Of a stretch of DNA of 6,177 bases, positions 1 to 5,379 are shown one piece after another. The notes beneath the pieces are model-generated. The model was not told where the DNA came from. It searched no databases and saw only the letters and a program-made list of their open reading frames with translations. The first letter of the stretch is position 1. The number at the start of each line of letters is the position of its first letter. The DNA lies in the NCBI GenBank assembly GCA_016302095.1, contig JAEDOE010000074.1:1-6177 (forward strand), read 5' to 3'. The DNA comes from Anaerovibrio sp. (lineage in GTDB: Bacteria > Bacillota > Negativicutes > Selenomonadales > Selenomonadaceae). The translations under genes were made by a program, and so were the position numbers.

Positions 1-178
1 CTTTGGGTACATGCCGCACCTGTCCCTCTTTGTGTCTGAACAGATACAACAGAATGATACAACCACATTCAATTGATATGAAACTTTAGCAACTAATCCT
101 ACTTTACGAGCAAGCCTGAAAAGGGGGAGCTGGGAGCTGACGAAACCTGTTACTGCCAACCGCTGTATAAACTGAAAT
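1..178. other. Unassigned sequence, no supported gene
   Basis: No convincing gene is visible. A short open frame on the + strand runs from the window edge to a TGA at 74-76 and could be the last 24 codons of an upstream gene, but the other + frames are also open for part of this stretch and nothing in the residues is recognisable. From about 100 to 170 the sequence is moderately GC-rich (for example around GGGGGAGCTGGGAGCTG) and leads into the hairpin at 179-224. It could therefore be the 3' end of a transcript or a small RNA. I could not match it to tmRNA, 6S RNA, a tRNA or a known riboswitch. Confidence 0.3.
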
Positions 179-224
179 AAAAAATAACAGCTCCGCGGTG
201 TGGATGCGGGGCTGTTATTTTTTT
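179..224. terminator. Bidirectional rho-independent terminator
   Basis: A long hairpin: 181-196 pairs with 206-221 over 16 bp with a single G-U wobble, around a 9-base loop, and A-U pairs extend it by two at the base. It is followed by a T-run on the + strand and, because A-rich sequence precedes it, by a T-rich run when read on the minus strand. It lies about 50 bases beyond the stop of the minus-strand small gene at 277-459, so it probably ends that transcript, and it may also end a + strand transcript entering from the left. Confidence 0.85.
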
Positions 225-276
225 AAGGGATTATAGGATGTTTAAGTAACGACAAGCGTTAAAGGGGATAACAAAA

Positions 277-459
277 TTACAAAACGCTGATTACAGCACA
301 CATGGCAACCATAGCGGCAAATACGCCTACGCGCATGCCCATGATGCCAAAGGAAAAATCAGTGCTGAAGGCTTCCAGCTTAGGGAGCACATTCAGGCTG
401 AATGCCTCGGAGCCGGTAACACCAGCAGCTGCCACAGCAGGGTTTAACATGGTTCTCAT
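277..459 (-). CDS. Small hydrophobic-tailed protein, unknown function (60 aa)
   Basis: Sixty residues beginning MRTMLNPAVAAAGVTG. I do not recognise the family. The first 36 residues are mildly polar and small-residue rich (Ala/Gly/Ser, with Glu18, Lys27, Glu29 and Asp34). Residues 37-60 are almost wholly hydrophobic (FGIMGM-R-VGVFAAMVAMCAVISVL) with one Arg at 43, which fits one C-terminal membrane segment that ends the protein. The start at 459 is supported by AAAGGAG (469-475, minus strand) nine bases upstream, and the strong hairpin at 179-224 closes the transcript, so this is a complete single-gene unit rather than a chance frame. It is divergent from the AraC-family gene at 740 and is a plausible target of it. 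A small membrane protein, a secreted peptide or a bacteriocin-like product are all possible. No double-glycine leader or modification-enzyme neighbour is seen. Confidence 0.6.
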   Translation of the reverse strand: MRTMLNPAVAAAGVTGSEAFSLNVLPKLEAFSTDFSFGIMGMRVGVFAAMVAMCAVISVL

Positions 460-468
460 GATAACAGT

Positions 469-508
469 CTCCTTTCCAGCAATTAGAATTGTATAACTCA
501 ACTGGAAA
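469..508 (-). promoter_or_regulatory. Ribosome site of the small gene, possibly masked by a hairpin
   Basis: On the minus strand the leader reads TTTCCAG (508-502), then 22 bases, then CTGGAAA (479-473), whose last three bases belong to the Shine-Dalgarno AAAGGAG (475-469). The two arms are a perfect 7-bp inverted repeat, and the loop holds a second CAAT/ATTG stem next to the 479 arm. Folding would pair part of the ribosome site. This is seen in the sequence; its use as a translational control is inferred. Confidence 0.4.
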
Positions 509-545
509 TTCCCTTTTCTTTTTGGGAGGTTTTCCCGTTGATGCC

Positions 546-574
546 TTGCTTTCCTTTGATGGTTTAAGTATACT
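546..574 (+). promoter_or_regulatory. Candidate promoter for the AraC-family gene
   Basis: Plus-strand TTGCTT (546-551), a 17-bp spacer, then TATACT (569-574). Its -10 shares the palindrome AGTATACT (567-574) with the minus-strand promoter, so the two promoters would face apart and exclude one another. It predicts an untranslated leader of about 160 bases before 740. TATACA at 655-660 is a weaker alternative closer to the gene. Confidence 0.3.
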
Positions 575-595
575 GTAAAAAATGAAAAATATCTA
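567..595 (-). promoter_or_regulatory. Candidate promoter for the small gene
   Basis: Minus-strand -10 TATACT (572-567) with TAGATA (595-590) 17 bp upstream as a weak -35 (4 of 6). It predicts a start near 560 and a leader of about 100 bases. The weak -35 suits an activator-dependent promoter. Confidence 0.4.
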
Positions 596-604
596 ATGCA
601 CAAA

Positions 605-635
605 CGACAGAAAATGTTCTAAAAGCGACAAAAAG
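605..635. promoter_or_regulatory. Direct repeat, candidate AraC-type operator
   Basis: CGACAGAAAA (605-614) and CGACAAAAAG (626-635) share CGACA and an A-rich tail and begin 21 bp apart, two DNA turns. That is the geometry used by AraC-family proteins, which place two helix-turn-helix units in successive major grooves. The pair lies just upstream of the minus-strand promoter and downstream of the plus-strand one. Confidence 0.3.
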
Positions 636-726
636 CAAGAACTTGTGAATTTTGTATACAAGGGCACAGGATGCTTTTGATGAGCATGGAAGGATTGGCA
701 AAGTGTGTATGTATTTTCTGCTTGAG

Positions 727-733
727 GGAGGTG
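727..733 (+). promoter_or_regulatory. Ribosome binding site deciding the AraC-family start
   Basis: GGAGGTG lies six bases before the ATG at 740. It favours this start over the in-frame ATGs at 671, 680 and 686, none of which has a comparable site. Confidence 0.75.
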
Positions 734-739
734 GCTGGC

Positions 740-1642
740 ATGATTCAGCAGATGACTGCCATGCGGATAGCTGCTGACAAGGAGAAGGAGCAGCGGCATG
801 AGACACCGCTTTTTCCTTGCAGCGTGTATGTGACTGACTGGCAGAGGGGCGGCATTGAGGGCTGCCCCTGGCACTGGCACAAGGATTTGGAGCTGATGTA
901 TCTGGCGGCAGGCAGCGTGCAGGTGGAGTGCAGCGGCCAGCAGACTGTCCTGAGGGAGGGGGACGGCCTGTTTTTCAACAGCAAGGTGCTGCACCGCTAT
1001 CAGGTGGTGGGGGATGAGCCCTGCCATGTATACTACCTGATTTTTAACCCTGATTTTGTCACCGGCGGGGCAGGCACTATCTATCATCAGAAATATTTGC
1101 AGCCGCTGGTGTCGGATGCCAGCTATCCCTGCCAGTTTCTGTACGGCACAAGGCAGAAGGACGAGGGGATTATCGGCAGGATAAGGGCGGCATTTGAGGC
1201 GGCGCGCCGGGGGGAGGCAGGCTATGAATACGATGTCAGGTACAATGTCAGCAAGGCGCTTTTGCAGCTCTTGCTGGATTATCAGCCCCTGGCGCTGGCA
1301 GCGAAGCATCTGACGCCCCGGATGGAAAGGCTGCAGGAAATGCTGGATTTTTTGCACTGGCATTTCAGCGAGGATATTTCCCTGGCGCAGCTGGCGGAGA
1401 GTGCCGGTGTCAGCAGCCGGGAAGCCCAGCGGTGCTTCAGGGACATACTGCACATGTCCCCCATGGAATACCTGCATCAGTACCGGCTGCAGGTGGCGGA
1501 GGAGCTTTTGCTGGGAACAGCTGACTCCGTGCTGGAGGTGGGCATCAGCTGCGGTTTCCCCAATCCCAGCCATTTCATCAAGTCCTTCCGGAAATACCGG
1601 GGCTGCACTCCCAGGGTGTTCCGCCAGCGGAATGTATTATAG
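740..1642 (+). CDS. AraC-family transcriptional regulator with cupin sensor domain
   Basis: A 300-residue DNA-binding regulator of the AraC/XylS family. Residues about 40-90 form the cupin-like ligand-binding half (PWHWHKDLELMYLAAGSVQV, then REGDGLFFNSKVLHRYQ), typical of sensors of sugars or other small effectors. Residues about 195-297 are the double helix-turn-helix domain: SLAQLAESAGVSSREAQRCF (214-233) is the first unit, and VLEVGISCGFPNPSHFIKSF (264-283) with the family signature RKYRGCTPRVFR is the second. The start at 740 is chosen because GGAGGTG (727-733) stands six bases upstream and gives the usual family length; the same frame is open back to an ATG at 671, which lacks a clear ribosome site. 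The effector cannot be read from sequence. The divergent small gene at 277-459 and the gene's own promoter are the likely targets. Confidence 0.9.
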   Translation: MIQQMTAMRIAADKEKEQRHETPLFPCSVYVTDWQRGGIEGCPWHWHKDLELMYLAAGSVQVECSGQQTVLREGDGLFFNSKVLHRYQVVGDEPCHVYYLIFNPDFVTGGAGTIYHQKYLQPLVSDASYPCQFLYGTRQKDEGIIGRIRAAFEAARRGEAGYEYDVRYNVSKALLQLLLDYQPLALAAKHLTPRMERLQEMLDFLHWHFSEDISLAQLAESAGVSSREAQRCFRDILHMSPMEYLHQYRLQVAEELLLGTADSVLEVGISCGFPNPSHFIKSFRKYRGCTPRVFRQRNVL

Positions 1643-1702
1643 CCCTGCCAGTTTTTCAGAACAGACTATGGGAAGGGGAATTTGTCAAGAGAACAGAGGG
1701 AG

Positions 1703-1784
1703 TTTATCCACATTTTGTTCAAAATGTGGATAAAATTGTGGATAACCTGTTAGTGTATGTGCATAATCCAGGAAGTTATACACA
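1703..1784. promoter_or_regulatory. DnaA-box cluster with perfect inverted repeat
   Basis: Three exact copies of the consensus DnaA box TTATCCACA occur at 1704-1712 (+), 1725-1733 (-) and 1737-1745 (-). Two more fit TTATNCACA: 1758-1766 (-, TTATGCACA) and 1776-1784 (+, TTATACACA). The first two exact boxes are the arms of a perfect 14-bp inverted repeat (1703-1716 and 1721-1734) around a GTTC loop. Box starts are spaced 21, 12, 21 and 18 bp. The cluster sits in the 307-base spacer between the AraC-family gene and the NlpC/P60 gene; apart from it and the promoter at 1869-1900, I see nothing else in that spacer. Likely roles are a DnaA regulatory or titration site. Confidence 0.75.
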
Positions 1785-1868
1785 GTTATATGGCAAGCAG
1801 TGGGAAATATAGCATCTGATATGTACAGGCAGGGCACAACAGGTGGCAGGATATGCACAGGGATAATT

Positions 1869-1900
1869 TTGATGATTTTTTTCTGAAAATCGTATATAAT
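1869..1900 (+). promoter_or_regulatory. Candidate promoter for the NlpC/P60 gene
   Basis: A perfect TATAAT (1895-1900) sits in an AT-rich stretch. The nearest -35-like element, TTGATG (1869-1874), is 20 bp from it but 18 bp from the overlapping TATATA at 1893. It predicts a start near 1907 and a leader of about 43 bases. The ribosome site GGAGGG (1940-1945) lies just before the ATG at 1950. Confidence 0.45.
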
Positions 1901-1949
1901 ATACCTGCATATATGAGAGGAACAGGTTATGTAACTGGCGGAGGGCTTT

Positions 1950-2750
1950 ATGAGGGAATGGCGTGTTTGGCGAAAGAGGATTGTTTCAGCGGCTGTGCTG
2001 GGGTGTGCAGGGCTTCTGCTGACTGTGAATACGGCATTGGCATTTACAAATCTGCAAAAAAATTCCAGGGGGCCGGAGGTGATGCAGGTGCAGAAATGCC
2101 TCAAGGCACTGGGGTACAGCATCCCGGAGCTGGACGGGATCTTCGGCAATAGCACCTACCGGGCGGTGATGGCTTTTCAGCGTTCCAACAAGATTAAGAT
2201 TACGGGGGTTGTGGATAAAAAAACCTACAATGCCCTGCAGGTGGCACGGCGGAACTTTGAGCTGAATGGCGGCCTGGAAAAAGAGGCTGCCGGGGCAGGC
2301 AGCACAGATGATGGGGACAGCTGGCAGGCTATGAAGGGCTCTGCCGTGAACGTGCCCGAGAGCCAGCCTTTCCTGCTCCGGGACAACGTGCCCAATGTCA
2401 TCAGGACGGCGAGGCAATACATCGGCGTTCCCTACAAGTTTGGCGGTGATACCCCCAAGGCCTTTGACTGCTCCGGCTATTTGCAGTACGTTTTTGCCCG
2501 GCACGGCATGAAGCTGCCCCGGACGGCGGATTTGCAGTTCAAGCTGGGGCGCAGCGTGCCTTCCAGCAGGCTGGAGGCAGGGGACCTGGTGTTCTTCAGC
2601 ACCTACGAGCCGGGGGCGTCCCACTGCGGCATTTATCTGGGCAACGGTGAGTTCATCCACGCCTCATCCAGCAAGGGTGTCCGTGTGGACAAGCTGAATG
2701 ATGACTACTGGAAGGCAAAATACTATGGCGGCAAGCACATAGTGAAGTGA
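1950..2750 (+). CDS. Secreted NlpC/P60 peptidoglycan endopeptidase with PG-binding domain
   Basis: A 266-residue exported cell-wall hydrolase. Residues 1-31 are a Sec signal peptide: basic start (RVWRKR), hydrophobic core (AAVLGCAGLLL), and likely cleavage after TALA31. Residues about 37-96 are a PG_binding_1 domain (RGPEVMQVQKCLKALGY, DGIFGNSTYRAVMAFQ). After a polar linker, residues about 147-266 are the NlpC/P60 domain, a papain-like fold that usually cuts the gamma-D-Glu-to-diamino-acid bond of stem peptides. The catalytic Cys174 lies in FDCSGY, His225 in SHCGIYLG, and the third polar residue is probably His237 in FIHAS. The ATG at 1950 is the first start after an in-frame stop at 1932 and follows GGAGGG. 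It is a single-gene unit with its own terminator, and DnaA boxes lie on both sides, which may tie expression to the cell cycle. Confidence 0.93.
   Translation: MREWRVWRKRIVSAAVLGCAGLLLTVNTALAFTNLQKNSRGPEVMQVQKCLKALGYSIPELDGIFGNSTYRAVMAFQRSNKIKITGVVDKKTYNALQVARRNFELNGGLEKEAAGAGSTDDGDSWQAMKGSAVNVPESQPFLLRDNVPNVIRTARQYIGVPYKFGGDTPKAFDCSGYLQYVFARHGMKLPRTADLQFKLGRSVPSSRLEAGDLVFFSTYEPGASHCGIYLGNGEFIHASSSKGVRVDKLNDDYWKAKYYGGKHIVK
2210..2218 (-). promoter_or_regulatory. Exact DnaA box inside the NlpC/P60 gene
   Basis: An exact TTATCCACA on the minus strand within the coding sequence (Val-Val-Asp-Lys region). It may be chance because codon choice is constrained here, but it adds to the boxes on both sides. 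Confidence 0.4.
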
Positions 2751-2752
2751 TA

Positions 2753-2793
2753 TTATTCACAGCTCTTGTGGATAGAAAACTCATTTATCCACA
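2753..2793. promoter_or_regulatory. Second DnaA-box cluster
   Basis: Directly after the NlpC/P60 stop lie TTATTCACA (2753-2761, +), CTATCCACA (2767-2775, -) and an exact TTATCCACA (2785-2793, +). They precede the terminator hairpin and the AT-rich nrdD upstream region. Confidence 0.6.
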
Positions 2794-2845
2794 AAAATTT
2801 ATATTGGTGCAGACTTATGCAGCTTGTTTGATAAATTTTTCAGTT

Positions 2846-2880
2846 GGCAGCTAGGGATTATTGCAGCCCTAGCTGTTTTA
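2846..2880 (+). terminator. Rho-independent terminator after the NlpC/P60 gene
   Basis: CAGCTAGGG (2848-2856) pairs perfectly with CCCTAGCTG (2867-2875) around a 10-base loop and is followed by TTTTATT. Two G-U pairs can extend the base. It separates the NlpC/P60 transcript from the nrd operon. Confidence 0.8.
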
Positions 2881-2935
2881 TTGTGTATATGGTAGTATAA
2901 ATATGTATAGGTATGCATAAAGCCTGTGAATATGC

Positions 2936-2944
2936 TGTGGATAG
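2936..2944 (-). promoter_or_regulatory. DnaA-like box beside the nrdD promoter
   Basis: CTATCCACA on the minus strand, one base from the consensus, ending three bases before the upstream NrdR box. It would place DnaA just upstream of the -35 region. Confidence 0.4.
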
Positions 2945-2947
2945 CAA

Positions 2948-2963
2948 TTACTATATGTTGTGT
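2948..2963. promoter_or_regulatory. NrdR box 1 (upstream)
   Basis: TTACTATATGTTGTGT matches the NrdR consensus ACACWATATATWGTGT closely (about 13 of 16). It starts 32 bp before the second box, the roughly three-turn spacing usual for NrdR pairs. NrdR is the ATP-cone repressor that shuts nrd genes when dATP is high. Confidence 0.8.
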
Positions 2964-2969
2964 TCAAAT

Positions 2970-2998
2970 TTGACATGGGACACTATATATTGTAAAAT
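2970..2998 (+). promoter_or_regulatory. nrdD operon promoter
   Basis: A perfect -35 TTGACA (2970-2975), a 17-bp spacer and -10 TAAAAT (2993-2998). It predicts a start near 3005 and a leader of about 40 bases. The second NrdR box fills the spacer and reaches into the -10, so NrdR binding would block polymerase directly. Confidence 0.8.
2980..2995. promoter_or_regulatory. NrdR box 2 (in the promoter spacer)
   Basis: ACACTATATATTGTAA agrees with the NrdR consensus at about 14 of 16 positions. It overlaps the -10 element of the nrdD promoter. Confidence 0.85.
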
Positions 2999-3044
2999 CT
3001 AGGTTGTAAAAAAGATATATTAATTAAACGGAGAGAGTCGGAGT

Positions 3045-5330
3045 ATGCAAAATATACGAAAACGCAATGGAGATATTGTCCCATTTGTCAGAAAAAAGAT
3101 AGAGGATGCCATTCACAAGGCAAATCTGGAGTCCATCGACGAGACTTTTGATGGGCCGATTCTGAATATGCTTACGGATGATGTGGTAGCTGCCATCAGC
3201 AGCCAGGAGATTCCGGCAGTGGAGTTTATCCAGGATACGGTGGAGCAGGTGCTGATCAAGCATAATTACGCCAGCACCGCCAAGGCGTTCATCCTTTACC
3301 GGGCGGAGCATACCAAGATGCGCCAGGCTCAGGGTGACCTGATGGACATCTATGATGAGCTGACCTTCAAGAAGGCTGCCGATGCGGATATCAAGCGTGA
3401 GAATGCCAATATTGATGCGGATACTGCCATGGGCACCATGCTGAAATACGGCTCCGAGGGCTCCAAGTATTATATTGACAACTATATTTTGCCGAAGGAT
3501 ATTGCGGCAGCCCATGCTGACGGCGATATCCACATCCACGACAAGGATTTTTACATGCTGACGGAGACCTGTTGCCAGATTAACCTCCTGAAGCTGTTCA
3601 AGGGCGGTTTTTCTACTGGTCATGGCTTCCTCCGGGAGCCAAATGATATCCGCTCTTATGCGGCACTGGCATGCATTGCCATTCAGGCCAATCAGAACGA
3701 GATGCATGGCGGTCAGGCGGTGCCGAATTTTGATTATTCCATGGCTCCGGGAGTGGCAAAGACCTTCCGCAAGCAGTATTTTGAGTATCTGGCTTCCTTC
3801 ATGAGAGCGGTATTCATGATGAAGATGGAGGATTCCCGCCTGCTGGCCAGGGAGGTTCGCCGCAGTATTCCTTTGGAGCTTACCATGTCCAACATTGACG
3901 AGTACCGTCAGAGGCTGGTGGATTTCCTGCCTCATCATCAGGCAAGCCACAACTTTGAGTGGATTTCCCCGAATCAGACGGAGCGAGCCCACAAGTTCGC
4001 GGTGGAGTCGGCAATGGATGCTACGGACAGGGCTACCTTCCAGGCCATGGAGGCACTGATTCACAACTTGAACACCATGAATTCCCGTGCCGGTGCCCAG
4101 GTGCCATTCAGTTCCATCAACTATGGCACGGATACCTCCCCGGAGGCGCGGATGGTGATGCGCAACCTGCTGAAGGCTACCGAGGCAGGGCTGGGCAACG
4201 GTGAGACGCCGATTTTCCCTGTGCAGATTTTCAAGGTCAAGGAAGGTGTCAACTACAACCCTGGGGACCCGAATTACGATTTGTTCCAGCAGGCCATGAA
4301 GACCTCCGCCAAGAGGCTGTTCCCGAATTTCAGCTTTTTGGATGCGCCGTTTAACCTGGAGTATTACAAGCCTGGGGATTATAATTCCGAGGTGGCATAT
4401 ATGGGCTGCCGTACCCGTGTTATGGGCAACGTGCACGACCCGGAGAAGGCTGTTACCTGCGGCAGGGGCAACCTGAGCTTTACCAGCATCAACCTGCCGC
4501 GGCTGGCTATCAAGGCGGGCCATGACATCCAGAAGTTCTATCAGGAGCTGGATGAGCTGATTGAGCTGGTATTCCGCCAGCTGCTGCACCGCTTCAAGAT
4601 ACAGTGCAGCAAGAAGGGACGCAATTATCCGTTCCTCATGGGTCAGGGCGTGTGGATTGATTCTGACAACATCGGCCCTGATGACAGCGTGGCAGAGGTG
4701 CTGAAGCATGGTACTCTGTCCATGGGCTTCATAGGATTGGCTGAGTGCCTGACCGCCCTCACCGGCAAGCACCATGGCCAGTCTGCCGAGGCACAGAAGC
4801 TGGGGCTGGAGATTGTCAGCTACATGAGAAAGCGCATGGATGAGAAGTCGGAGCAGACCGGCCTGAACTTTACCCTGCTGGCAACCCCTGCCGAGGGGCT
4901 CAGCGGCCGTTTTGTCCGCATTGACAAAAAGGTATATGGCGAGATTCCGGGGGTTACGGACAAGGATTATTATACCAACAGCTTCCATGTGCCGGTGGGC
5001 TACGGCATCTCGGCAGCAGAAAAGGTCAAGCTGGAGGGGCCGTATCACGCCATGACCAATGCAGGCCACATCAGCTATGTGGAGCTGGATGGGGACCCGT
5101 CCAAGAATATCAGGGCATTTGAGGCAGTGATCCGTTGCATGCACGATAACGGCATCGGCTATGGCTCCGTGAATCATCCGGTGGACAGGGATCCTGTCTG
5201 CGGCTACAATGGCATTATTGATACAGTATGCCCTCGCTGCGGCCGTACCGAGGCGGCACACAGGATGCGCAAGGTAGTGCCCCGTATCAGGATTAAGCAG
5301 CCTGTCCGCTGCAGCCTGGGAGATGAATGA
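3045..5330 (+). CDS. nrdD: Anaerobic ribonucleoside-triphosphate reductase, catalytic subunit lacking the glycyl-radical loop
   Basis: Class III ribonucleotide reductase, which makes deoxyribonucleotides from ribonucleoside triphosphates without oxygen. Residues about 1-95 are an ATP-cone (IRKRNGDIVPFVRKKIEDAI onward), the dATP/ATP activity switch. The ten-strand barrel core follows, with CCQINLLKLFKGGF (176-189), NEMHGGQAVPNFDY (218-231), SRAGAQVPFSSINYGTD (347-363) and MGCRTRVMGN (453-462), where Cys455 is the probable thiyl-radical cysteine. A metal-site remnant VCGYNGIIDTVCPRCGR carries Cys719, Cys729 and Cys732. The protein then ends in 27 residues unlike the family and has no R..GYL glycyl-radical motif, which normally follows here. 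That motif is in the next gene. The start at 3045 follows GGAGAG (3030-3035). It heads the nrd operon under NrdR-type control. Family identity is certain; the missing loop is plainly seen. Confidence 0.97.
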   Translation: MQNIRKRNGDIVPFVRKKIEDAIHKANLESIDETFDGPILNMLTDDVVAAISSQEIPAVEFIQDTVEQVLIKHNYASTAKAFILYRAEHTKMRQAQGDLMDIYDELTFKKAADADIKRENANIDADTAMGTMLKYGSEGSKYYIDNYILPKDIAAAHADGDIHIHDKDFYMLTETCCQINLLKLFKGGFSTGHGFLREPNDIRSYAALACIAIQANQNEMHGGQAVPNFDYSMAPGVAKTFRKQYFEYLASFMRAVFMMKMEDSRLLAREVRRSIPLELTMSNIDEYRQRLVDFLPHHQASHNFEWISPNQTERAHKFAVESAMDATDRATFQAMEALIHNLNTMNSRAGAQVPFSSINYGTDTSPEARMVMRNLLKATEAGLGNGETPIFPVQIFKVKEGVNYNPGDPNYDLFQQAMKTSAKRLFPNFSFLDAPFNLEYYKPGDYNSEVAYMGCRTRVMGNVHDPEKAVTCGRGNLSFTSINLPRLAIKAGHDIQKFYQELDELIELVFRQLLHRFKIQCSKKGRNYPFLMGQGVWIDSDNIGPDDSVAEVLKHGTLSMGFIGLAECLTALTGKHHGQSAEAQKLGLEIVSYMRKRMDEKSEQTGLNFTLLATPAEGLSGRFVRIDKKVYGEIPGVTDKDYYTNSFHVPVGYGISAAEKVKLEGPYHAMTNAGHISYVELDGDPSKNIRAFEAVIRCMHDNGIGYGSVNHPVDRDPVCGYNGIIDTVCPRCGRTEAAHRMRKVVPRIRIKQPVRCSLGDE

Positions 5331-5363
5331 GAAAATAGATTGCCTGCGGGTGATTTTTATGAT

Positions 5364-5370
5364 GAAAGGA
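5364..5370 (+). promoter_or_regulatory. Ribosome binding site of the small glycyl-radical gene
   Basis: GAAAGGA stands nine bases before the ATG at 5380. It sets this start over in-frame ATGs at 5323, 5359, 5362 and 5371, and shows the small gene is translated on its own rather than by readthrough from nrdD. Confidence 0.7.
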
Positions 5371-5379
5371 ATGTTTAGC

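Noticed and set aside
2..76. C-terminal end of a + strand gene entering the window
   Set aside because: Only 24 codons with no recognisable residues, and competing frames are similarly open.
671..739. Earlier start (ATG 671) for the AraC-family gene
   Set aside because: The frame is open, but no good ribosome site precedes 671, the added 23 residues are not family-like, and GGAGGTG strongly supports 740.
593..1573. A 326-codon open frame on the minus strand opposite the AraC-family gene
   Set aside because: It is a shadow of the regulator: its residues are low-information and Leu/His/Pro/Ala-rich, as expected from the reverse of a GC-rich gene, and it has no family signature.
1703..1734. 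Inverted repeat as terminator of the AraC-family gene
   Set aside because: The stem is AT-rich and is not followed by a T-run on the + strand (AATTGTGG follows), and its arms are exact DnaA boxes.
2881..2920. GTAT repeated at 2885, 2895 and 2905 (10-bp phase) as iterons or an unwinding element
   Set aside because: The units are only four to five bases and imperfect in AT-rich DNA, so chance is likely.
1703..2960. Chromosomal or plasmid replication origin
   Set aside because: DnaA boxes and AT-rich stretches are present, but there is no dnaA, dnaN, rpmH, parA/parB or rep gene, and the boxes are spread around an ordinary gene. Regulation or titration is favoured; genome position would decide.
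5278..5330. Programmed ribosomal frameshift making a fused NrdD
   Set aside because: The two frames do overlap here, but I see no slippery heptamer or clear downstream structure, and the separate ribosome site offers a simpler explanation.
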